From Thermoleophilia bacterium (GTDB lineage Bacteria > Actinomycetota > Thermoleophilia > Gaiellales > Gaiellaceae), in NCBI GenBank assembly GCA_014534415.1, contig JACVRM010000067.1, positions 1-10,723 on the forward strand: a stretch of 10,723 bases of DNA. The letters are read 5' to 3'. Shown here piece by piece: positions 5,426-10,723 of this stretch (the stretch's first letter is position 1; each line of letters opens with the position of its first letter). A program made the position numbers and the translations under genes. The notes beneath the pieces are model-generated. The model had not been told where the DNA came from. It made no database searches and saw nothing but the letters and a program-made list of their open reading frames with translations.

Positions 5426-7357
5426 ATGACGGAGTCGACCGTTGACGAGCGCCTCGAGCGCGCGCGGGGCGCTGTTGCGCGATGCGCGTGGAGCGAGGCG
5501 TACGAGCTGCTCGCAGCGCTCGACCGCGAGACGGCGCTCTCGCCGGACGATCTCGCCGATCTCGCCCGTGCCTCGCACTGGACGGGCCGGATGAACGAGT
5601 GCCTGGCGACGTGGGAGCGCGCCTACCTGCTCTACCTGGACGGCGGCGATCGGCGCGGGGCGGGTATCGCGGCGCTCGACCTCGTCCGCTGGTACCGCCA
5701 CAAGCTGCAGCCAGCCGTCGCAGCCGGGTGGCTGCGCCGCGCCGAGCGGCTACTCGGCAACGATCACGACTCCGCCGAGTACGGCTACCTGCTGTACCGG
5801 CGCGCCGCCGACGCGCTGGGCGCCGGTGACGTAGATGCGGCGACCGCGCTTACGGCCGAGGCCCAGGAGCTCGGCGAACGCTTCGGCGACCCCGACCTCC
5901 AGATGCTCGCGCAGCACGAGCGAGGCCTCGCGCTCGTAGCGCGGGGCGACGTGGACGAGGGCTTTGCGTTGATCGACGAGGCGGCGGCGGCCGCTGTCGG
6001 CGGCGAGCTCGGACCGCTTCCGACCGCGATCGTGTACTGCAACACGATCTCGGCATGTCGCGATGTAGCAGACTACGGGCGCGCAGGCGACTGGACCGAC
6101 GCGGCGAAGCGCTGGTGCGAGCGGCAGACGATCAACGGATTCCCCGGAATGTGCCGGGTGTACCGCGCCGAGGTCATGCGGCTCCGCGGCGACTGGGTGG
6201 CGGCGCGCGAGGATGCGCAGCTCGCGTGCGACGAGCTGCGCGACTGGTCGCCGCGTACCGCGTCCGAGGCGTTCTACGAGCTCGGCGAGATTCGTCTCCG
6301 CACGGGGGACCTCGAGGGGGCCGAGCAGGCGTTTCGCCAGGCACACGAGCTGGGTCGCGAGCCGGTGCCCGGCCTCGCGCTGCTGCTGCACGCGCGCGGC
6401 GAGACGGCGCGGGCGGCTGCTGTGCTCGAGCGCTCGCTCTCCGAGGAGAGGGACCGGTTTGCGCGCGCACGCCTCCTGCCCGTCAAGGTCGAGCTCGCGC
6501 TCGCGCTCGGCCGCGTCGGCGAAGCGGCCGAGGCGGCCGCCGAGCTGCGCGAGATTGCCGAACGGTACGACTCGACGACGCTTGGCGCTGCCGCCGCCAC
6601 CGCAGAGGGAGCGGTCGCGCTCGCGGCCGGGGATGTCGAAGGCGCGATCCGCACGTTGCGTGCGGCGCTGCAGGCCTGGCGCGCCGCCGATATGCCGTAC
6701 GAGGCCGGGCGTGCCCGGATCCTGCTCGCGAAGGCGTATCGCGAAGGCGGAGACGCGCGCGGCGCCGAGCTCGAGCTCGACTCGGCGCGGGTGACCTTCG
6801 AGCGCCTCGGTGCGGAGCCGGACCTGCGTGCCGTCAGCGCGCTGCGCTCCGCGGACGCGGGGCAGGCGACCAGGCGGACGTTCCTCTTCACGGACATGGG
6901 CGACTCGACGACGATCGCCGGGGCGCTCGGTGACGAAGCGTGGACCGCAGTCGTCGCCTGGCACGACCGCACGCTGCGAGAGCTTTTCGCTGCGCACGGC
7001 GGGGAGGAGGTGGACCACACGGGGGACGGGTTCTTCGTCGCCTTCGACACGCCCCGCGAGGCGCTCGCCTGCGCCGTGGCGATCCAGCAACGCCTCGCGA
7101 CGCACCGGCAGGCAAGCGGCTTTGCGCCGCCGGTGCGCATCGGCGTCCACGAGGCGGACGCAAGAAGGGTCGACGGCAACTACCGTGGCCGCGGCGTCCA
7201 TGAGGCCGCTCGCATCGCCGCCCTGGCGAAGACGGGCGAGATCTACGCCAGCGCCGCGACGGCGAGCGCCGCGGACGTGCGACACGGCGCGCCGTCCACA
7301 GTGGAGTTGAAAGGCGTCGCCGAGCCCGTACAGATCGTCACGGTCGACTGGCGGTAG
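5426..7357 (+). CDS. TPR-repeat protein with C-terminal divergent class III adenylate/guanylate cyclase domain
   Basis: 643 residues. Residues 1 to about 480 are Ala/Leu/Glu/Arg-rich helical hairpins of TPR type, including GDWTDAAKRWCERQ and a FPGMCRVYRAEVMRLRGDW segment also seen in large actinobacterial LuxR-type and cyclase-linked regulators. Residues 485-643 are a class III cyclase homology domain. The metal aspartates are D490 (FLFTDMGDST) and D534 (HTGDG), 44 apart as in mycobacterial Rv1625c. The position four before the second Asp, normally the purine-reading Lys, is D530; the partner Asp is N585; the transition-state Asn is H592 (GVHEAARI), while R596 is kept. The domain may therefore have altered nucleotide use or act as a sensor. 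There is no membrane segment or DNA-binding domain. Co-transcription with the flavoprotein is likely. The fold is certain; cyclase activity is not. Confidence 0.88.
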   Translation: MTESTVDERLERARGAVARCAWSEAYELLAALDRETALSPDDLADLARASHWTGRMNECLATWERAYLLYLDGGDRRGAGIAALDLVRWYRHKLQPAVAAGWLRRAERLLGNDHDSAEYGYLLYRRAADALGAGDVDAATALTAEAQELGERFGDPDLQMLAQHERGLALVARGDVDEGFALIDEAAAAAVGGELGPLPTAIVYCNTISACRDVADYGRAGDWTDAAKRWCERQTINGFPGMCRVYRAEVMRLRGDWVAAREDAQLACDELRDWSPRTASEAFYELGEIRLRTGDLEGAEQAFRQAHELGREPVPGLALLLHARGETARAAAVLERSLSEERDRFARARLLPVKVELALALGRVGEAAEAAAELREIAERYDSTTLGAAAATAEGAVALAAGDVEGAIRTLRAALQAWRAADMPYEAGRARILLAKAYREGGDARGAELELDSARVTFERLGAEPDLRAVSALRSADAGQATRRTFLFTDMGDSTTIAGALGDEAWTAVVAWHDRTLRELFAAHGGEEVDHTGDGFFVAFDTPREALACAVAIQQRLATHRQASGFAPPVRIGVHEADARRVDGNYRGRGVHEAARIAALAKTGEIYASAATASAADVRHGAPSTVELKGVAEPVQIVTVDWR

Positions 7358-7425
7358 GCCGCGGCCGCGCTCCAGCTGGTTCGGGCGAGCAAGCGCAGAA
7401 GGTACGACGCACGTCTGATAGGCGC

Positions 7426-7450
7426 GCGACCGGCGTTGTGCGCCGGGCGC
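7426..7450. terminator. Candidate bidirectional terminator hairpin
   Basis: GCG-A-CCGGCG, loop TTGTG, CGCCGG-G-CGC: nine base pairs interrupted by one A/G mismatch. It lies between the cyclase stop (7357) and the facing HhH-GPD stop (7458), 7 nt from the latter. No T-tract follows. Placement between convergent genes supports a role in ending both transcripts. Confidence 0.55.
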
Positions 7451-7457
7451 TCGAGGC

Positions 7458-8051
7458 TCAGGCGCGGCTCGAGCGCAGTCGCGCCTTGTGCTCGCGCTTC
7501 GCCTGCTGGTACCGCTCGCGTGCCTCGTCGGAGTCGATGTCCCCCGGGGTTGGGTAAGCGGGGACGAGCGGTTCGGCCGCGCGCACGCCGAGCCTCTTCG
7601 CGAGCACCGACGCGAGAGCGCGGATCTTCATCTCACCGAACCCGGGCAACGCGGCAATCCGGCGGCGCAGATCGTCGCTGCTCGACGCTTCGGTCCAGAC
7701 GTGCTCGGCGCGGCCGCCGTACTCGGACACGATCACACGGCAGAGCTCCTGGACGCGCGCGGCCATCGAGCCGGGAAAGCGGTGGATCGCCGGGCGCTCG
7801 CGAAACGCACGGTCGAGCTCCGCGAGCTCCAGCCCCGCGATCCGCCCGGCGTCGAGGTCACCGAGCCGCCGCTCGAGCTCGCGGGGGCCGGCGAATGCCT
7901 TCGGCATCGGTACTTGCTGGTCGAGCACGAAGCCGATCAGCAGGGCGAGCGGGTCGCGCGCCAGGAGCTCGTCCGCCTCGCGGTCGCCCGAGAAGTGCAG
8001 GCGCTCAGGAGCCGCCGTCGGCGCTGACGCGATCGTCCTTCGGGGGCTCAT
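7458..8051 (-). CDS. HhH-GPD-type base-excision DNA repair family protein
   Basis: 197 residues. The N-terminal half carries the subfamily hallmarks DREADELLARDPLALLIG (22-39), LDQQVPMPKAFAGP (43-56) and a HRFPGSMAARVQELC segment. The helix-hairpin-helix is ALPGFGEMK (134-142). Relatives are annotated as base-excision repair proteins. The residue matching the lyase Lys of endonuclease III (LPGVGRK) is M141, with K142 next to it, and no VDTHV-type catalytic Asp motif follows. The C-terminus (DIDSDEARERYQQAKREHKAR) is charged and helical. No Fe-S cysteine cluster is present. Catalysis is thus uncertain. ATG at 8051 overlaps the upstream TGA as ATGA, which decides the start; a GTG at 8090 in the same frame would overlap the preceding gene by more than 40 bp. 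Last gene of the minus-strand operon. Confidence 0.85.
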   Translation of the reverse strand: MSPRRTIASAPTAAPERLHFSGDREADELLARDPLALLIGFVLDQQVPMPKAFAGPRELERRLGDLDAGRIAGLELAELDRAFRERPAIHRFPGSMAARVQELCRVIVSEYGGRAEHVWTEASSSDDLRRRIAALPGFGEMKIRALASVLAKRLGVRAAEPLVPAYPTPGDIDSDEARERYQQAKREHKARLRSSRA

Positions 8052-8893
8052 TCGTCGGATGGCGGCGGGATCGACACGAGCACGTTCCACGCATTCTCCC
8101 AGCGGCCTTCACGCCGGACCAGGACGTCGAGCCGGCGGCGTGCCTCTTGCAGGTCACCGGCGCGCCAGGCCGCCGCGACACTGGACCATTCGAGGTGGTC
8201 CTCGGCGACACCGGCCGCGCGTGCCGCTTCGACTTCCTCGGCTGAAACATTGCCGGAGACTCGGTTCAGCCGCCGATAGCCCTCGGCGAGCGTCACGAGT
8301 CGGCGCAGCTCTGCGACCGGGTCCGGATGGTCGTCGACGCGGATGTCGATGACGCGCGCGTCCCACGGCTTGCCCGATGGCTCGCCTTCGACGACGAGCA
8401 TCGCGGCCGCCTGGCGCCCGCGGAAGTCGCCGCCCGCCGCTTCGGCGGCGTCGAGCGCCGCGAGCAGCCGTTGCGGAAGCGAACCGGGCGCAGTTTGGAA
8501 CGCTTCGGCCATCGCCGGCCAGACGTCTGCGCTCCGCATCATGTTCGCCTGCACCGTGAAGCCGTCGCCGGGCAGGTGGCCCGCTTCCGGGATGCAATGC
8601 TCGCCGGTGTGCGCGGCCGCGCGCCCCTCGGCATCGACCATGCCGACCTGGCGCACCTGGTGGTGGGCGTCCGCGGCGACGAGGCCGGCGAGCGCCTCCT
8701 CGGGCGTCCGCCCAATGCGCAGCAGCTCGAGTCCGAGCGGCCCGTAGCTGCGCTCGGTGAAGGACTGCGTCGCGACGGCGCCCAGGCCCGGTTCGGCCCA
8801 TGGCACGGCCGCGCCGACCGCGAACGAGCGGGTCTGCACCGCCACTCCCAGCTCGCCCGTATCCGGGTCACGAGCGACGATCGAGTAGGTCAC
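8048..8893 (-). CDS. DUF1028 (Ntn-hydrolase-like fold) family protein
   Basis: 281 residues. Residues 1-200 are a typical DUF1028 domain: the opening TYSIVARDPDTGELGVAVQ (2-20), SFAVGAAVPWAEPGLGAVATQS, GMVDAEGRAAAHTGEHC, the GGDFRGRQAAAML segment (154-166) and the closing DIRVDDHPDPV (183-193). The domain is considered related to Ntn hydrolases, and Thr2 would be N-terminal after Met removal, but no reaction is established for the family. The last ~80 residues form a helical extension (ARAAGVAEDHLEWSS onward) instead of a domain I can name. The GTG start at 8893 gives the canonical N-terminus. On the minus strand it follows the HIT-like gene by 25 bp and overlaps the HhH-GPD gene by 4 bp, so it is the middle gene of an operon. 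No signal peptide is seen. Confidence 0.92.
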   Translation of the reverse strand: MTYSIVARDPDTGELGVAVQTRSFAVGAAVPWAEPGLGAVATQSFTERSYGPLGLELLRIGRTPEEALAGLVAADAHHQVRQVGMVDAEGRAAAHTGEHCIPEAGHLPGDGFTVQANMMRSADVWPAMAEAFQTAPGSLPQRLLAALDAAEAAGGDFRGRQAAAMLVVEGEPSGKPWDARVIDIRVDDHPDPVAELRRLVTLAEGYRRLNRVSGNVSAEEVEAARAAGVAEDHLEWSSVAAAWRAGDLQEARRRLDVLVRREGRWENAWNVLVSIPPPSDE

Positions 8894-8918
8894 CTCGCCA
8901 AGTGTGCCGACGCCGCCG

Positions 8919-9482
8919 TCAGCGGAGCGCCTCGGCGACCGCGTCGACGTTCGCGCGCCAGACGTCCTCGGGCAGCGGCGGCAGGATGTCGTCCCAGATC
9001 GCGGCGAAGCTGCCGATCAGCTGCGGTATGCGCGCCGGGCGCGCCATGAACCACCAGTGCAGGTGCTCCGAGCCGTCGCCCCAGCGGCAGACATGGACGC
9101 GGCCGATCTCGCCGATCGAGCGCACCGCCCGCTCGACGCGACCGAGCAGGACGCCCAGCTCGGCCGCGAGCTCGACCGGCAGGTCGCCGGGCTCCCCGTA
9201 GTGCTCGCGCGGCTCCAGGAGGGCAACCAACGGCAGCCCGGTCGGGCCGATCACGTAGAGGCGCCAGCGCTCGTTCGTCCAGAGGTATTCCTCATCGGGC
9301 GCCGTGCAGCGTCGGCAGTCGACGCCGCCCTCTCCGTGGCGCGGCCCCTCGCGCATTACCGGCTCCCGCAGCGGCCGCGGCCGCATGTCCCCGTCGAACG
9401 GAAACGTCTCCCACTCGTGGACGGGCGGCATGCGGAGGTCGCCGGCAGCGCGCCGCCAGAGCTGCTCGGGCGTCTCGGGCAC
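8919..9482 (-). CDS. HIT-superfamily-like protein with incomplete histidine triad
   Basis: 187 residues from GTG at 9482. It has a CxxC pair (C56-RR-C59), then a WTNERWRLYVI strand and GLPLVALLEPREHY, as in HIT proteins. A helix follows (LPVELAAELGVLLGRVERAV), then GDGSEHLHWWFMARP. The H140-x-H142 pair sits where HIT hydrolases carry H-x-H-x-H, but the third position is W144. I infer a HIT-fold nucleotide- or phosphate-binding protein with altered or absent hydrolase activity. The GTG start is preferred because a minus-strand TATCGT lies 6 nt upstream, predicting a leaderless mRNA. An ATG at 9506 in the same frame would overlap the ATG of the divergent HIT gene. First gene of the operon with DUF1028 and HhH-GPD. 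Family placement is from motif order only. Confidence 0.72.
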   Translation of the reverse strand: MPETPEQLWRRAAGDLRMPPVHEWETFPFDGDMRPRPLREPVMREGPRHGEGGVDCRRCTAPDEEYLWTNERWRLYVIGPTGLPLVALLEPREHYGEPGDLPVELAAELGVLLGRVERAVRSIGEIGRVHVCRWGDGSEHLHWWFMARPARIPQLIGSFAAIWDDILPPLPEDVWRANVDAVAEALR

Positions 9483-9488
9483 GGCGCG

Positions 9489-9498
9489 ACGATAACGT
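9489..9498. promoter_or_regulatory. Bidirectional promoter core: overlapping -10 elements for two leaderless genes
   Basis: On the plus strand TAACGT (9493-9498) is followed by 6 nt and ATG at 9505. On the minus strand TATCGT (9494-9489) is followed by 6 nt and GTG at 9482. The hexamers share the TA at 9493-9494. Only 22 bp separate the two start codons, and no Shine-Dalgarno is seen on either side. The predicted starts of transcription coincide with the starts of translation on both strands. Confidence 0.55.
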
Positions 9499-9504
9499 GC
9501 GGGC

Positions 9505-9966
9505 ATGGAGTGGCCGGCGCGGTTCTACGAGCTCCGGCGGGGTGAGGGCTGTCCGATGTGCGAACAGGGCCGGCCGGACGAGACGCCCTACGGCGCACGG
9601 ATCTTCGCCGGCGATTTGGCGGACGCGTACCTGCAGCGCGCCGACATCCAGCGCGGCTACAGCGTCGTCGTCTGGCGCGGCCGCCACGTCGCGGAGCCGA
9701 CGGAACTCGAGCCCGAGGAGGCCGCCGCGTACTGGCTGGAAGTCCTCCGTGTCGGGCGTGCCCTCGAGCGCCACCTCGAGCCGGTCAAGCTCAACTACGA
9801 CGTGCTCGGTAACTCGCTCCCGCACCTGCACACGCACATCATCCCGCGGTACGCCGACGATCCGAAGCCCGGCTGGCCGTTCCCGTTCCCCGAGGACGAT
9901 CCGCCCCCGATCGACGACGTTGCCTTCCGCGCGGACGTCGACGCGCTGCGTGCGCTGCTTGCCTGA
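9505..9966 (+). CDS. HIT (histidine triad) family protein
   Basis: 153 residues with an intact HIT motif, H107-L-H109-T-H111-I-I, preceded by GNSLP and followed by PRY. H109 would be the nucleophile by comparison with HINT. A CPMC pair (C16-C19) near the N-terminus matches the zinc-binding CxxC of many bacterial HIT proteins. The middle helix starts ELEPEEAAAYWLEVLRVGRA and precedes LNYDVLGN. Family members hydrolyse nucleoside phosphoramidates, dinucleoside polyphosphates or adenylated intermediates; this one's substrate is not readable. It is cytoplasmic. The ATG at 9505 is supported by a TAACGT -10 ending 6 nt upstream, with no ribosome-binding site, implying a leaderless transcript. It diverges from a HIT-like gene on the other strand and is otherwise alone in its unit. 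Confidence 0.93.
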   Translation: MEWPARFYELRRGEGCPMCEQGRPDETPYGARIFAGDLADAYLQRADIQRGYSVVVWRGRHVAEPTELEPEEAAAYWLEVLRVGRALERHLEPVKLNYDVLGNSLPHLHTHIIPRYADDPKPGWPFPFPEDDPPPIDDVAFRADVDALRALLA

Positions 9967-10061
9967 CGGCGCCGGCCCGCTCGTCCGGAGTCGCCGGTGG
10001 ATGAACCGTTGCACTCCCGGCACGGTCGCACGGCGTCCGAGCGCCGCACCGCGCTTCAAAT

Positions 10062-10076
10062 CGGGGACTGTCCCCG
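10062..10076. repeat. GGGGACTGTCCCC palindrome, REP-like
   Basis: CGGGGAC-T-GTCCCCG is a perfect 7-bp inverted repeat around a single T. The core resembles GGGGACNGTCCCC elements that recur between genes in many bacteria and that I associate with REP/RAYT-type repeats. Only one copy lies in this window, so its repetitive nature is inferred. It could also contribute to transcript 3' ends of the convergent genes. Confidence 0.4.
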
Positions 10077-10101
10077 CCCTGTGACGGAAGCGCAACGAAG
10101 T

Positions 10102-10144
10102 TTCCACGGGAGCGACGCCCGCCGGGAGTCGCGGGCTCGTGGAA
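10102..10144. terminator. Long imperfect hairpin, candidate terminator
   Basis: TTCCAC pairs with GTGGAA at the base. After unpaired GG on the left and CGGG on the right, GAG/CTC, CGAC/GTCG and an inner CCC-GCC-GGG complete the stem. It starts 52 nt beyond the methyltransferase stop on the minus strand and 135 nt beyond the HIT stop on the plus strand. On the minus strand it is followed by ACTTCGTTG, modestly T-rich. A terminator for the methyltransferase transcript is the simplest reading. Confidence 0.45.
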
Positions 10145-10195
10145 CATCGCCGAGGTCTCACCCGGGCCAGACTGTGGCGGTAACCAGGCGACTCG

Positions 10196-10723
10196 TTAGT
10201 CCGCGACGGCGATGCGGGCCAGACCGGGCAGCCGCAGCAGGCCGTTTGCCCGGTATGCCGCCACTTGCTCGTCGACAGCGGCGCGCAGGCTCTCGCGGTC
10301 GGCATCCATGAGTACGGCCACGGCCTTCGACATTGCCCCGCTCAGATCGAGCATCCGCGACCAGTACTCGTCGAAGCTCGCGTACTCGAGGTCGAGCGCG
10401 AGATCCTCCACGTCGACCCTCTCGAAGCCGGCTCGGCGGATCAGCTCCTGGATGCGGGCCGGATCGGCCATGGCGAACATGCCCGGGGCGCCGGGCTCAG
10501 GAGGCGGCATGACGCCGCGCTGCACGAAGACGCGTCCCGCCTCGCTCGCCCATGGATTGCTGTCCGGGTCGGCCCAGACGGCGAAGGCCAACCGTCCGCC
10601 CGGGCGCAAGACGCGGCGCGTCTCACGGAGCGCGGCGGCTGGATCGGCCATCAGCATGTAGCCGAAACGGCAGAGGACGCCGTCGACGCTGTCGGCGGCG
10701 AGCTCGATTCGTTCGGCGTCGAG
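10196..10723 (-). CDS. Class I SAM-dependent methyltransferase, 5' end outside window
   Basis: The frame stays open to the window edge and shows the last 175 residues. The visible part begins LDAERIELAADSVDGVLCRF, the acidic post-I region and motif II of UbiE-type methyltransferases. It continues GYMLMADPAAALRETRRVL and RPGGRLAFAVW (40-50), the standard motif III strand. The SAM-binding motif I (GxGxG) must lie beyond position 10723. An internal ATG at 10657 would start after motif II and is not a plausible start. The C-terminal part, with YWSRMLDLSGAMSKAVAVL and VAAYRANGLLRLPGLARIAVAD, is the variable substrate-binding region, so the substrate is unknown. The gene faces the HIT gene across a 229-bp structured spacer and ends in TAA. 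Confidence 0.88.
   Translation of the reverse strand, partial: LDAERIELAADSVDGVLCRFGYMLMADPAAALRETRRVLRPGGRLAFAVWADPDSNPWASEAGRVFVQRGVMPPPEPGAPGMFAMADPARIQELIRRAGFERVDVEDLALDLEYASFDEYWSRMLDLSGAMSKAVAVLMDADRESLRAAVDEQVAAYRANGLLRLPGLARIAVAD

Larger units (their letters stand above)
9967..10195. other. 229-bp noncoding spacer between convergent genes
   Basis: No coding frame here has a supportable start, ribosome-binding site or recognisable product. It contains a 15-nt palindrome (10062-10076) and a 43-nt imperfect hairpin (10102-10144). It is the longest noncoding stretch of the window and is unusually rich in structure for a convergent spacer. Confidence 0.6.

Noticed and set aside
5750..7285. 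Long minus-strand frame opposite the TPR-cyclase gene
   Set aside because: It is antisense to a clear TPR-cyclase reading frame; its composition is typical of a shadow frame and no start signal is seen.
9483..9506. ATG at 9506 as start of the minus-strand HIT-like gene
   Set aside because: Its CATG would overlap the plus-strand start codon by two bases with no promoter or ribosome-binding site. GTG at 9482 fits a TATCGT -10. It cannot be fully excluded without transcript mapping.
1..10723. CRISPR array, insertion sequence, phage genes or toxin-antitoxin pair
   Set aside because: I read both strands for repeated spacers, transposase or integrase motifs, terminal inverted repeats and small coupled gene pairs of known toxin type, and found none.

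Overview
The window is high-GC (roughly 70%), densely coded DNA with strong G/C preference at third codon positions. Genes sit in short, tightly packed operons, and GTG starts are common. The gene families and the TANNNT-type -10 motifs suggest a free-living actinobacterium, possibly of the Thermoleophilia/Gaiellales type. That placement is inference from gene content and style; no rRNA or other phylogenetic marker is present.

Layout, left to right. (1) 26-1953 (+): a two-gene operon of a VOC/glyoxalase-fold protein and a FAD-dependent oxidoreductase with a C-terminal Rieske [2Fe-2S] domain, joined by an ATGA overlap. (2) 1984-2577 (-): two small membrane proteins, a DUF6458-type protein with a near-perfect Shine-Dalgarno and an unrecognised single-span protein. 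(3) 2631-3806 (+): an acyl-CoA dehydrogenase, apparently leaderless, diverging from the small membrane protein. (4) 3982-7357 (+): a phytoene-desaturase-like flavoprotein and, 7 bp later, a TPR protein with a divergent class III nucleotidyl cyclase domain. They lie behind a promoter region with a helically phased direct repeat and a GC-rich structured leader. (5) 7458-9482 (-): an apparent three-gene operon of a HIT-like protein, a DUF1028 protein and an HhH-GPD base-excision-repair-type protein. (6) 9505-9966 (+): a canonical HIT hydrolase diverging from the HIT-like gene. (7) 9967-10195: a noncoding spacer with a GGGGACTGTCCCC palindrome and a long imperfect hairpin. (8) 10196 to the window end (-): a class I SAM methyltransferase cut by the window edge.

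The most interesting signals are regulatory. Two divergent gene pairs (2577/2631 and 9482/9505) each contain back-to-back TANNNT -10 elements on opposite strands that share one central TA, in identical geometry. At the HIT pair both predicted transcripts would begin at or next to the start codon, giving a bidirectional leaderless promoter between two relatives of one superfamily, one of which has lost the third histidine of the HIT motif. The cyclase domain keeps both metal-binding aspartates and the catalytic arginine but has replacements at the positions that normally read the purine. I see no CRISPR array, transposase, tRNA, rRNA, phage gene or recognisable defence system.
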